Shown piece after piece: positions 15,092 to 23,486 of a stretch of 35,222 nt of DNA; position 1 is the stretch's first letter, and each line of letters opens with the position of its first letter. Both the position numbers and the translations under genes were made by a program. The notes under the pieces were generated by a model. The model did not search any database. It was not told the origin of the DNA and saw nothing but the letters and a program-made list of their open reading frames with translations. Source of the DNA: a virus; IMG/VR virus record IMGVR_UViG_3300047321_000565, positions 1 to 35,222 of that record; one strand, given 5' to 3'.

Positions 15092-15955
15092 ATGGCGCTC
15101 AAAATTCCCAACACGCTGTCGAATCTCATCTTCTCAGACAGCCAATCAGCCAGCCTTGTGCAGCAGTCGCTCACCTCGTCCGTGCAGCCGCTGCTCAACT
15201 TTATCAACCAATACTTTACGACCTCGGGCTCGGGCAGCTCGGTGCTCTTGACGCTCAACCAGGCGCTGACCTTAACCAAGCAGCTGCTTTTAACGACGGG
15301 TACAATCACCTCGCCGAGCATGGCCTTTGCGCAAAACAACACCCTGGGCGTCTTCTACGACCAGGCCAACCAGCGCATGGGTCTGTGCATCAACAATACG
15401 CTCGTCGGCTTTATCTCGTCTGCAGGCATGAGCAGCCAAGCGCCTTCGGCTGCGGGCAACAGCTTCAACTTTTGCAACAGCTCGGGCACGGTACTGGCCA
15501 CCGTCAACAACGCCGGCACATTTACCTCGTACGCCCCAGCGGGCACGCCCAACTTTGTGTCGCAAAATGGATTTCGCAATCTAGTGCCCATCGGCACATT
15601 GACGAACGTCACGCTGCCCGCCTCGACAAGCTCGCCCATGCAGACCGCCTCGCCCAATGGGCTCGCATGTTTCGTCAATGTGCCCTTCGCGGGCAGCATC
15701 GTGGGCTACAGCTATGTGACAACATCGCCCAATGCGGGGGTGGCCGGATACGTCGGGCGCAACGGAACCATTATTTGGAACTGTCAGACGCAGACAGGGG
15801 CAGGTACCACGCTTGGGGCGACAGGCACGGCCGCGAAAGGCGCCTACACTTTTGGCGCCAACGATTCTCTTTATTTCTATGCGCGCAGCTCATCCACCTC
15901 CACAGCAGCATCTGCCTACGTGCAGGCATACATCACCATTGAAATGGGGGGCTAA
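15092..15955 (+). CDS. Tail fibre or tail-associated protein
   Basis: A 287-residue protein rich in Ser, Thr, Gly, Asn and Ala. It starts directly after the previous stop. The N-terminal 80 residues are helical/polar. The middle holds a repeat-like segment typical of fibre or spike N-terminal parts (SMAFAQNNTLGVFYDQANQR). The C-terminal 110 residues form a beta-sandwich-like sequence (PFAGSIVGYSYVTTSPNAG; AYVQAYITIEMGG), which could be a receptor-binding or trimerising knob. Position next to the nozzle gene supports a tail role. Confidence 0.55.
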   Translation: MALKIPNTLSNLIFSDSQSASLVQQSLTSSVQPLLNFINQYFTTSGSGSSVLLTLNQALTLTKQLLLTTGTITSPSMAFAQNNTLGVFYDQANQRMGLCINNTLVGFISSAGMSSQAPSAAGNSFNFCNSSGTVLATVNNAGTFTSYAPAGTPNFVSQNGFRNLVPIGTLTNVTLPASTSSPMQTASPNGLACFVNVPFAGSIVGYSYVTTSPNAGVAGYVGRNGTIIWNCQTQTGAGTTLGATGTAAKGAYTFGANDSLYFYARSSSTSTAASAYVQAYITIEMGG

Positions 15956-15960
15956 GACGC

Positions 15961-18900
15961 ATGGCAGAATCCATCACCCACGACCTGGCCAACAACGACG
16001 TCAAAGACCAGGATTTCGACGGCGGCCTCAACGTCAAAGCCGACCCAAGCTCGGTCAAACCACCGCAGACAACGCGCGCTGACAACATCTGGTATGTCAC
16101 CCCCGGCCAGGTCAAACAGCTGCCGGCGTTTGCCACGCAAAATCTTCTGCCGGGCCGCAGCATCTACGCCGTCGCGCCTCGAGACAGCGCGGCCCCAGGC
16201 GTCAAAGGCGATATCCTCACGCTGACCGACAACGCTTTGCCCACAGCGCTCAACAGCACACGCTGGTATCACAACCTCGGTGCGACGGTATCGCGCGGCG
16301 TGCCCGCCCCGCCCTATACCCTCACAACCCGCCCCGTGGCCCCGTCAGCCTCGCCGACGTCAAACGGCTACGCGACGATGGACCCCAACGCCACAGCCCC
16401 CATCCTCGCGCGCCAAGAGGTGCCAGCTGCCGGACGTGGCCCGCTCATCGCCACGTTCGTCTACAACAACGGCGCACAGATTACGTACATGCAATCGACG
16501 TATGCCGACACCGGCGGCGATATTGTCATGTCGAATCCGACGCCCTCTTTTTTGAGCGCCGGCACCGGCATCGTCGCCTCGGGCGTGGCCGGTCAGTCCT
16601 ACTGCTGCTTGGCCGTGGGCGGCAGCACAGGCACGCTGTACTTTTTGAATTTCGACGGCTCGACCGCGAAGACCGCCGTCACCTTTACAAACAACGGCAC
16701 GCAAAACCCAGGCTACGATTTCGTCACGCACAATGGCGTCACCTATTTCGTCTACATGCCGACGAGCACCACCGTCTCGATGATCAACTGCGCGACGGGC
16801 GCGACGATTGCTTTGGCCTCGGGCGTCACAAATACGGCCGCAACCCCGTTTTTTGCCTGCTCGCCCATCACCCACACCGTGGTCAACGGCACGACCTATC
16901 TGTTTTTTGGCGTCGGCGGCAAATTCTACTGCTCCTCCATCACCACAAGCGGCGCCATCACCGGGCTCAATAGCCTCACGTTGCCCACCCCCACCCAGGC
17001 CACCGCCACGGGCCTGCCTTACGTGTACGGCACCGGCGCCATCAACATCCTCGACACAGTCGGCGGCTATGGCCCCAATGCCAGCTTCGGCATCACGCTG
17101 TTTGTGACCTACCCCGAGAAGGTCTACCTGTCGGGCACGACAACTGTGGTCGGCGATATCTATTCTGTCACAACGCTGACGTTTACATGGTCTGCCGCTG
17201 CCGGCTTTAGCACCCCCGTTGCCAGCTATTTTCGCACAGTCGGCGGCGCGCAGCTGGCCAGCAAAAGCTTTTGCGCCTGCCCGCCCGAGGCAAGCTTTGC
17301 CGGACCGACGCAAAGCAAAGCCGCCTACTGCCTTGTGCGCACAGGCTCGGCTGAGATGCTTGGCTCGCAATACGGCCAGCCCACCTATTTTTTGCTGGAT
17401 CAAAACGCCAACATCGTGGCGCGCTTTGGCGACGGCACCGGACCTTCGGCAACCCTCGAGGCAATCAATCAGACGCTGCCTGTGACGTACTATCAGGGCC
17501 TGAGCATTCCCTACTTTTCGACGAGCGCCACCACGCCCAACGAATCGAGCCTACTCGATATCATCCTGCCCGCCTGGTATCTGGCCGACGCCAAATTCAC
17601 CATCACGACCATCTCGAGCCCGGCCAATCAGCCGCCCTATGTCGTGACGAACCCCGCACCGCAAAATGCCCGCTGGGCACCTCTGCTCGCCATCTTCAGC
17701 ATGCCCAATCAGCTGGCATTGCCGCCGGTCGTCAATCAGCAAAACAGCGCCATCATGTCCGGCCCCATGACGCTCATCCATGATGGCGCCCAGGCCGTCG
17801 AGGCGGGCTACCATACGGCCACCTTCAACATAAACGCGGCCTCAGTGCCCACGAGCGGCACCACCTTGGGCGCAGCCGGCACCTACTATTACGTGGCCGC
17901 ATGGCGCTGGACGGACGCCCAGGGGCGCGTGCACCGCTCGGCGCCGTCTTTGCCGCTCACAGTAGCCTCAGCTTCGACGTTCTACGGCACGACGATGTAT
18001 GTGCCCCTGCCCATAAGCCAGCGCGTCAACTCGCAATCACAGCCCATCTGTGAGCTGTATCGCACCGTCGTCAACGCCACCGACGGCATCTATTACTTTG
18101 TGGCCTCCATACAGGGCACCTCGCCCTACGCCAGCAGCAGCGCGGCGATGCCCTACACGACGACGACGCAGGGCTCGCCAAGCTACGCGGTCACCATTAG
18201 TGACCTGAGCATCACCAACGCCAACCTCACAAGCCAGCCCCGGCTCTACACCGCCTACAACGTCAACGCCGCCGCCGCGACGTATGTCTCGACCGCCCCA
18301 CCCCCGTTCGTTTGGCAGGTGGGCACAAAAGCGCGCATCTTCGGCCTCGCCTGCGTGCAGGGGCAATGGCGCCTGTATTACTCGAGCGTGTCGCAATTTG
18401 GCATTCCGCCCGAGTGGAACCCGACAAACTACGCGGCCATCCCGCCCGATATCGGCACGCCCCGCTCGCTGGAGGCCATGGATGACAAGGTCATCGTGCT
18501 CGGCAGCCAAGCGCTGGCTGTGATGAATGGCGATGGCCCTGCCGCCTCCAACACCGTCGGCGTGCCCAACCCCGGCGATGGCTTCTCTCAGGTCGTGCCT
18601 TTGCCGCAGCCGGCAGGCGCCTATGGCACCGGCGCGCCTGTGCGGCTGCCCTCGGGCATCGCCTATCAAAGCACCTCGGGCATTCAAATGGTCGGCCGAG
18701 ACCTGACGCAGACACCCATCGGCGCGCCGGTAGACCCTCTGACGGGCCGGCAGACAAACAACGCCGGCATGCCCTATGGCCGCGCCGCCTTTTTGCCCAG
18801 CCTGCAGTCGATTGTCTGGTGCAACACGCAGGGCGCGCCCCTCGTCTACAACTACATGATGCAAAAATGGAGCACCTGGCCGCTTTTATCGGGCGCGCAG

Positions 18901-19452
18901 TCCATCGCGCAGCGCACCGATGGCAGCATATGGGTGGCTTTGCAGCCTATCTCGGGGCCGCAGACTTTGAGCACCGCAGACTTGGGCATGCTCGGGCAAA
19001 GCTACAGCATGTCGGCGACGGGCCAGACCCTCGGCACGGTGGCCATGGTCCTCGAGACGCCGTGGATCCAGGTGGGCACGACGCAATTTGGCGAGGGCGA
19101 GCTGTATGAGATGCAGCTGGGCGGCATATGGCTTGCGCCCCACGCGCTCACCATCGAGCAGGCCTACAACTACAACGTCTACAATCAATTCAAACCGGCC
19201 AAAGTGCTCGCGGTGCCCACCGCGCCGGCCAACTATCAATTCCGTGTGCGGCCGGTGGCCACCTCCAGGGTGTGGAGCGTGCGCTATCGCATCACGCTCA
19301 GCGCCTTGCCGGCAGGCACCTACAACAACGTGGCCTACCCCGCAGGCTCACTTGCGGGCGCCGGATATAACCTGGCCACCCTCAGTGATATGGTACTGTC
19401 ATTCGCAACCAAACAGGGCGCCAGCCGGGTCAGCGCCGCAAGCTCGAGGTAG
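15961..19452 (+). CDS. Tail nozzle-like (DNA-stabilisation) protein
   Basis: A 1163-residue protein beginning MAESITHDLAN. It opens with the FDGGLNVKADPSSVKPPQTT motif seen at the N-terminus of gp10/nozzle-type proteins of short-tailed phages. The long middle is beta-rich with Gly/Thr/Pro runs. The C-terminal third contains IGTPRSLEAMDDKVIVLGS, then GIAYQSTSGIQMVGRDL, then WCNTQGAPLVYNYMMQKWST, the beta-propeller blades of that family. It is much larger than P22 gp10 (about 470 residues), so it carries extra domains near residues 100-800. Confidence 0.72.
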   Translation: MAESITHDLANNDVKDQDFDGGLNVKADPSSVKPPQTTRADNIWYVTPGQVKQLPAFATQNLLPGRSIYAVAPRDSAAPGVKGDILTLTDNALPTALNSTRWYHNLGATVSRGVPAPPYTLTTRPVAPSASPTSNGYATMDPNATAPILARQEVPAAGRGPLIATFVYNNGAQITYMQSTYADTGGDIVMSNPTPSFLSAGTGIVASGVAGQSYCCLAVGGSTGTLYFLNFDGSTAKTAVTFTNNGTQNPGYDFVTHNGVTYFVYMPTSTTVSMINCATGATIALASGVTNTAATPFFACSPITHTVVNGTTYLFFGVGGKFYCSSITTSGAITGLNSLTLPTPTQATATGLPYVYGTGAINILDTVGGYGPNASFGITLFVTYPEKVYLSGTTTVVGDIYSVTTLTFTWSAAAGFSTPVASYFRTVGGAQLASKSFCACPPEASFAGPTQSKAAYCLVRTGSAEMLGSQYGQPTYFLLDQNANIVARFGDGTGPSATLEAINQTLPVTYYQGLSIPYFSTSATTPNESSLLDIILPAWYLADAKFTITTISSPANQPPYVVTNPAPQNARWAPLLAIFSMPNQLALPPVVNQQNSAIMSGPMTLIHDGAQAVEAGYHTATFNINAASVPTSGTTLGAAGTYYYVAAWRWTDAQGRVHRSAPSLPLTVASASTFYGTTMYVPLPISQRVNSQSQPICELYRTVVNATDGIYYFVASIQGTSPYASSSAAMPYTTTTQGSPSYAVTISDLSITNANLTSQPRLYTAYNVNAAAATYVSTAPPPFVWQVGTKARIFGLACVQGQWRLYYSSVSQFGIPPEWNPTNYAAIPPDIGTPRSLEAMDDKVIVLGSQALAVMNGDGPAASNTVGVPNPGDGFSQVVPLPQPAGAYGTGAPVRLPSGIAYQSTSGIQMVGRDLTQTPIGAPVDPLTGRQTNNAGMPYGRAAFLPSLQSIVWCNTQGAPLVYNYMMQKWSTWPLLSGAQSIAQRTDGSIWVALQPISGPQTLSTADLGMLGQSYSMSATGQTLGTVAMVLETPWIQVGTTQFGEGELYEMQLGGIWLAPHALTIEQAYNYNVYNQFKPAKVLAVPTAPANYQFRVRPVATSRVWSVRYRITLSALPAGTYNNVAYPAGSLAGAGYNLATLSDMVLSFATKQGASRVSAASSR

Positions 19453-19455
19453 ACG

Positions 19456-20874
19456 ATGGCATCGACAGCGACAACATCGGGCGGTTGGGCCGCCTCCTCG
19501 CCCTACATCGGCGCCAATGCGACGACAAACGCCAATCAGGCCGTGGTGGGCTCGGATGGCAATGTGGCGACGACGCCGGCCACCGATGTGGGCGCGCAGC
19601 TTGGCCAGGCCCTCAGCGCCTACCACACCCACCAGGCTACCGCGACGCCAGCCATCACAGCTGCCGCCACACCTTTGACGACGAACAGTCAGGGTTATGG
19701 CGCAGCAGCTGCCAATCAAAACAACCTCGATTTAGGCGCCGCCATACAGGCGAGCACGCCCAACACGACGCCTGCACCTACAAGCTATGCGGCCCCAGGG
19801 CAGAGCAAGCTTGGCATCGCCATCCAGCCGACGGCCTCGATGCCGTCGGTGGCGCAGACCCTACAGGGCGCATTGAAAGGCACGCAGGCTACAGCAGCCA
19901 CTAGTGGCGCGCCTACAAGCTCGCCTGCGTCGCAATCGCCTTACATCACCTATATGGGCAGCAACGGACAAATGAATGCTGCCAGGTACGATAGCACGAC
20001 TGGGCAGTATGTGGACGTAGACCCCAATAGCATTAACTGGGGTAGCACGCTTACCGCCGTCAAAACGGGCGTCAAAGATGCGACTGGGCACGACACCTAT
20101 AAGATGCCCACAAACATTACTTTTGCCGACGGCACTACGGCCGCCTATCAGGATTACAGCAATCAGGGCAAAACTTTCAGCCTCACCAATTACAACACGC
20201 AACTGTCGGCAGCTGCGGCGGCGCAAAAGGCTGCTTTGGATGGCCTTGCCTCGGGCTCCAACGCGGCGCGCACCAGCATACAAAACACAGACACGACCGC
20301 TGCCCCCGCCGGCATCAACAACAACCAAGACTTTATCAACCAGCTTTCAGGCCAGCTGCAGGATATCAACACCTCGGCGGGCGTGCAGGCGGCCGACGAG
20401 ACGAGCGCCAACACCCAAAGCGCCATCAATTCGCAGCTGTCTACCTCGGCCTACCAGTCGGGCGATATCGGTGCGGCAGCGCGCTACGGTGCTGGCTCGG
20501 CCGTCAGTGCTGAGGGCGCAGGCGCACTGAGCCATGAGCAGGCTGCGGCCAACGCCTATGACGCAACGTTTGCGCAGATAGGTCAGGCGGCAAGTCAACA
20601 GCTCACCGTGGCGGATCAAGAGACGCAGGCGCAAGCATCTGCCGATGTGCAGAGCATTGCCGACGAGGTCTCAAGCCTACAATCGCAGCTGGGCCAGCTC
20701 GATGCGACGACGGCCAACCAGGTCAATCAACACCTGGCGCAACTGCAGGACCAGATTGCTGCCTACCAAAATGGGGTGGCCAGCTATACCGGCACAGCAC
20801 AAGCGAGCGCCAACGATTTCAAAGCCATTCTCTCAGCTGCCGCGCAAGTCGGCACCATCATCGCAGCAGCGTAA
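19456..20874 (+). CDS. Probable internal virion/ejection protein
   Basis: A 472-residue protein very rich in Ala, Gln, Thr, Ser and Asn. The N-terminal half is disordered-looking and Ala/Thr/Pro-rich. The C-terminal part is a long coiled-coil helix (roughly residues 370-450; SSLQSQLGQLDATTANQVN). Position after the nozzle and before three similar genes suggests a protein injected with the DNA into the cell envelope, as in T7 gp14-16 or P22 gp7/16/20. Sequence identity to those is not claimed. Confidence 0.5.
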   Translation: MASTATTSGGWAASSPYIGANATTNANQAVVGSDGNVATTPATDVGAQLGQALSAYHTHQATATPAITAAATPLTTNSQGYGAAAANQNNLDLGAAIQASTPNTTPAPTSYAAPGQSKLGIAIQPTASMPSVAQTLQGALKGTQATAATSGAPTSSPASQSPYITYMGSNGQMNAARYDSTTGQYVDVDPNSINWGSTLTAVKTGVKDATGHDTYKMPTNITFADGTTAAYQDYSNQGKTFSLTNYNTQLSAAAAAQKAALDGLASGSNAARTSIQNTDTTAAPAGINNNQDFINQLSGQLQDINTSAGVQAADETSANTQSAINSQLSTSAYQSGDIGAAARYGAGSAVSAEGAGALSHEQAAANAYDATFAQIGQAASQQLTVADQETQAQASADVQSIADEVSSLQSQLGQLDATTANQVNQHLAQLQDQIAAYQNGVASYTGTAQASANDFKAILSAAAQVGTIIAAA

Positions 20875-20883
20875 GGGGGCATC

Positions 20884-21846
20884 ATGGGCAACTGGGATTG
20901 GTTAAGCGGCATCGGCGCCGAAGACGAGCAAAACGCCAACCACGGTTTTGCGGCGCAGATTGCCCGCAGCACCGCGAAAGGCTCGGGCTTTTATCAAACA
21001 GACGCGACAGGTGACGGCGCCACCGCCCTGCAGGACACTGCCGCAAACGTTGCCAAGCAAAAAGCCGTGGCCAACTGGGCGCAGGCCAACGCCTCGGCCA
21101 GCCAGCTCAGCGGCATTGCCAACCAAGCGACGCAGATGGGTCTCAATGGTGGCCAGCAGGGCGCTGCCGCCGTACACGCAGCCCAGGCCGCCATTGCCAA
21201 CTCGGGCGGCGGCTTGGGTGGGCTCAAAGCCGTGGGTCAAGCGGGCGCGCAGGATGCGCTTGGCGCATCGAAGATTGCTCAGAGCGAATCGAGCAATTTT
21301 TTAAGCCAAGCCTCGACCGAGAAGAATGCGGTCAGCTCCGCCAAATTGCAGCAGCTGGTCGTCAATGCGGCTTTGGCCCACGCCAACCGGCAGAATGCGC
21401 TTGCGGCAAACAACGTGGGCCTGGGCGTGACGAATCTGCAAAACAGCACAGCCACGCAGCTCAACACAGCTGCCATGCAGACCAACCGCAAAAGCGACGC
21501 GCTGCAAATTGCCGAGAGCAACGCCGAATCGGCCAATGCTCTGCAGTATGCGACGGCGCTGACAAGCGGCTTGGCCTCGGGCGCAGGCGCGCTCAGCTCG
21601 GCCATCGGCAGCACAAGCGATGGCACCTCGGCTGTCAGCGACTTTCAAAACAACCTGGGCTCGACGACGCTATCAACAGATCCAAGCTTGGGCCTGACAA
21701 ATACCCCCGACTATTCGACTGCGTCTTTAACAGACCCCACAGCCGATGGGCTCAACTACACCAGCAGCACCGCCGCTGCGCCTACGCAGCTCACGCTCGA
21801 CCAATCTCTGTTTTCGACGCCATCTAACATCTTCGGCGTATACTGA
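20884..21846 (+). CDS. Probable internal virion/ejection protein
   Basis: A 320-residue protein with an extreme Ala/Asn/Gln/Ser/Gly content and predicted long helices (QTDATGDGATALQDTAANVA; SSAKLQQLVVNAALAHANRQ). The C-terminal 110 residues become Thr/Ser/Leu-rich and look disordered. It begins MGNWDWLSG. Composition and context link it to the preceding gene and the two that follow. The ejection role is inferred. Confidence 0.5.
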   Translation: MGNWDWLSGIGAEDEQNANHGFAAQIARSTAKGSGFYQTDATGDGATALQDTAANVAKQKAVANWAQANASASQLSGIANQATQMGLNGGQQGAAAVHAAQAAIANSGGGLGGLKAVGQAGAQDALGASKIAQSESSNFLSQASTEKNAVSSAKLQQLVVNAALAHANRQNALAANNVGLGVTNLQNSTATQLNTAAMQTNRKSDALQIAESNAESANALQYATALTSGLASGAGALSSAIGSTSDGTSAVSDFQNNLGSTTLSTDPSLGLTNTPDYSTASLTDPTADGLNYTSSTAAAPTQLTLDQSLFSTPSNIFGVY

Positions 21847-21854
21847 GGCCCATC

Positions 21855-23486
21855 ATGGCAGACTTAAGCACACTGACGCCCGAGCAACGCCAAGCCATCC
21901 TGATGCACCTGCAGGGCGGCGGTGACCCGGCGCACGCGGCAGCGGTGGCCGATGGCGCCATCACGCCGGCCCTGGCGCAACAGATGGCGCAGGCCGCGCC
22001 TGACAGCTCGGCGTCACTGCTCAACCCCGAGCAGATGCGCGCTCTGGCTGCAGCCGGTCAGCCCACCGATGGATCTGTGCCGGTCAGCCCTCAAGAGGTA
22101 GCGGCAGCCCAGGCGGCCATGGACGCGCCGGCGGCAGCCGCGCCGGTTGTCGCGGTCGATTCCAACTTACCCCCAAACCCCCGCGGTAAGGCCACCTCGC
22201 TTATCGATAGTCTTGGCACCGCCGGCCAAGACACGTTGAAGAAAAGTGCGGAGTTTTCGGGTGCAATACCCGAAGCAGCCAAGCGCACCGCTGAGGCAGG
22301 TGTCGTTGCGGCACAAGCAAAGGCTGCCTATCAAGTGCCGTTAGACGAAGCGACGCACGATGTGCTCGAACGCAGCAATACAGAGCTAAGTGATTTAGAC
22401 CGACGTGAAAGCGAAGCATTGCAGCTGCGCCAAGACACCATGGACAAAGTGCTTCGGCAGATGCTCGATTCCGCAAATGATGTGGCGCAGGCAGCACCCC
22501 ACGATTTCTGGGCCGACAAGTCTACGTCGAGCCGCATCTTCGGCATTCTCTCGCAAATTGCTGGCGGCATGGCCAATGGTTTGGCCAATCAACCCGGCCA
22601 GCCCACCCCGTTAGATAGAGTTATCCAGCGCGACCTCGATCAACAACGGCTGGAATTTGCGCAAAAAAGTCAGACCGGCAATCAGGCGTCGGGTATCTAC
22701 AACGATCTCGTCAAAGCCACTGGTTCGACGACCGAAGCCTACGGCGCTTTGCGCGTTGCTGCTTACAAACGTGTTTTAGGACAAATTGAGGAATTAAAAA
22801 CGCAAAACCCAGCGCTCAAAGAAAGCGCAGAATTGGCTGCTACGGAAGCAAGTATCAATCAAAAGCTGACCGATACGTTGTCTGCGACAGCCAAACAGCT
22901 TGGCGAGACGGGCATCAATGCGCAGAAGAATGCTCTGACGAATGCGACAAGCATCGCAAACAACGATGCCGACAACGCCACGCAGCTCAAGGTGGCTGAT
23001 AAAAACGCAGCCGCGAAACTAGGCGCGGCAAAAGCTGCCAACGATGATACCTATGAGCGCGATGGCATCGTTGTTGTTCCGAACAAACAGCCCATTCCAA
23101 TTCCGAAAAGCAACGCCGCAATCATAGACAAGACTCGCGCGGCCTACGACGTCATCAACGATCAAGTCAACCATGTCGAGGCTATTTTGCACGACGATGG
23201 CGCCATGCCGACGGACGTCAAAGCAGCGCTTTTAGCCCAGGCCAAAGCCACCATCGTGCGCGAGATTGGCGCCGGCTATAACGCCGGCAACAGGCCAGCG
23301 GATATCTACAACGCCATGGTGGCGGGCGGCGTGCCCAAAAACCTGGCGCAGACAGCGTTGAGCTTTTTTACAGCCGATGAGATGGCTCCTGAAGCGACGA
23401 TTGCCTCGATGAGAGCCACAGCGGCTGCCATCAAATCCAACGTCAACGCCCAGCTTCGCTACTTTAACCGACAGCTGGCTGAATAA
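21855..23486 (+). CDS. Probable internal virion/ejection protein
   Basis: A 543-residue hydrophilic helical protein. The first 100 residues hold Ala/Gln-rich helices. Around residues 120-220 is an amphipathic charged region (LSDLDRRESEALQLRQDTM). Residues about 280-400 form long helices and residues 420-540 are more globular. It overlaps the next gene as TAATG, so the two are produced together. Context and composition support an ejection role. Confidence 0.5.
   Translation: MADLSTLTPEQRQAILMHLQGGGDPAHAAAVADGAITPALAQQMAQAAPDSSASLLNPEQMRALAAAGQPTDGSVPVSPQEVAAAQAAMDAPAAAAPVVAVDSNLPPNPRGKATSLIDSLGTAGQDTLKKSAEFSGAIPEAAKRTAEAGVVAAQAKAAYQVPLDEATHDVLERSNTELSDLDRRESEALQLRQDTMDKVLRQMLDSANDVAQAAPHDFWADKSTSSRIFGILSQIAGGMANGLANQPGQPTPLDRVIQRDLDQQRLEFAQKSQTGNQASGIYNDLVKATGSTTEAYGALRVAAYKRVLGQIEELKTQNPALKESAELAATEASINQKLTDTLSATAKQLGETGINAQKNALTNATSIANNDADNATQLKVADKNAAAKLGAAKAANDDTYERDGIVVVPNKQPIPIPKSNAAIIDKTRAAYDVINDQVNHVEAILHDDGAMPTDVKAALLAQAKATIVREIGAGYNAGNRPADIYNAMVAGGVPKNLAQTALSFFTADEMAPEATIASMRATAAAIKSNVNAQLRYFNRQLAE

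Noticed and set aside
16360-17403. Long minus-strand open frames over the nozzle-like gene (also 18037-18864)
   Set aside because: Typical high-GC shadows of a long gene, rich in Gly, Ala, Arg and Asp with no motif.
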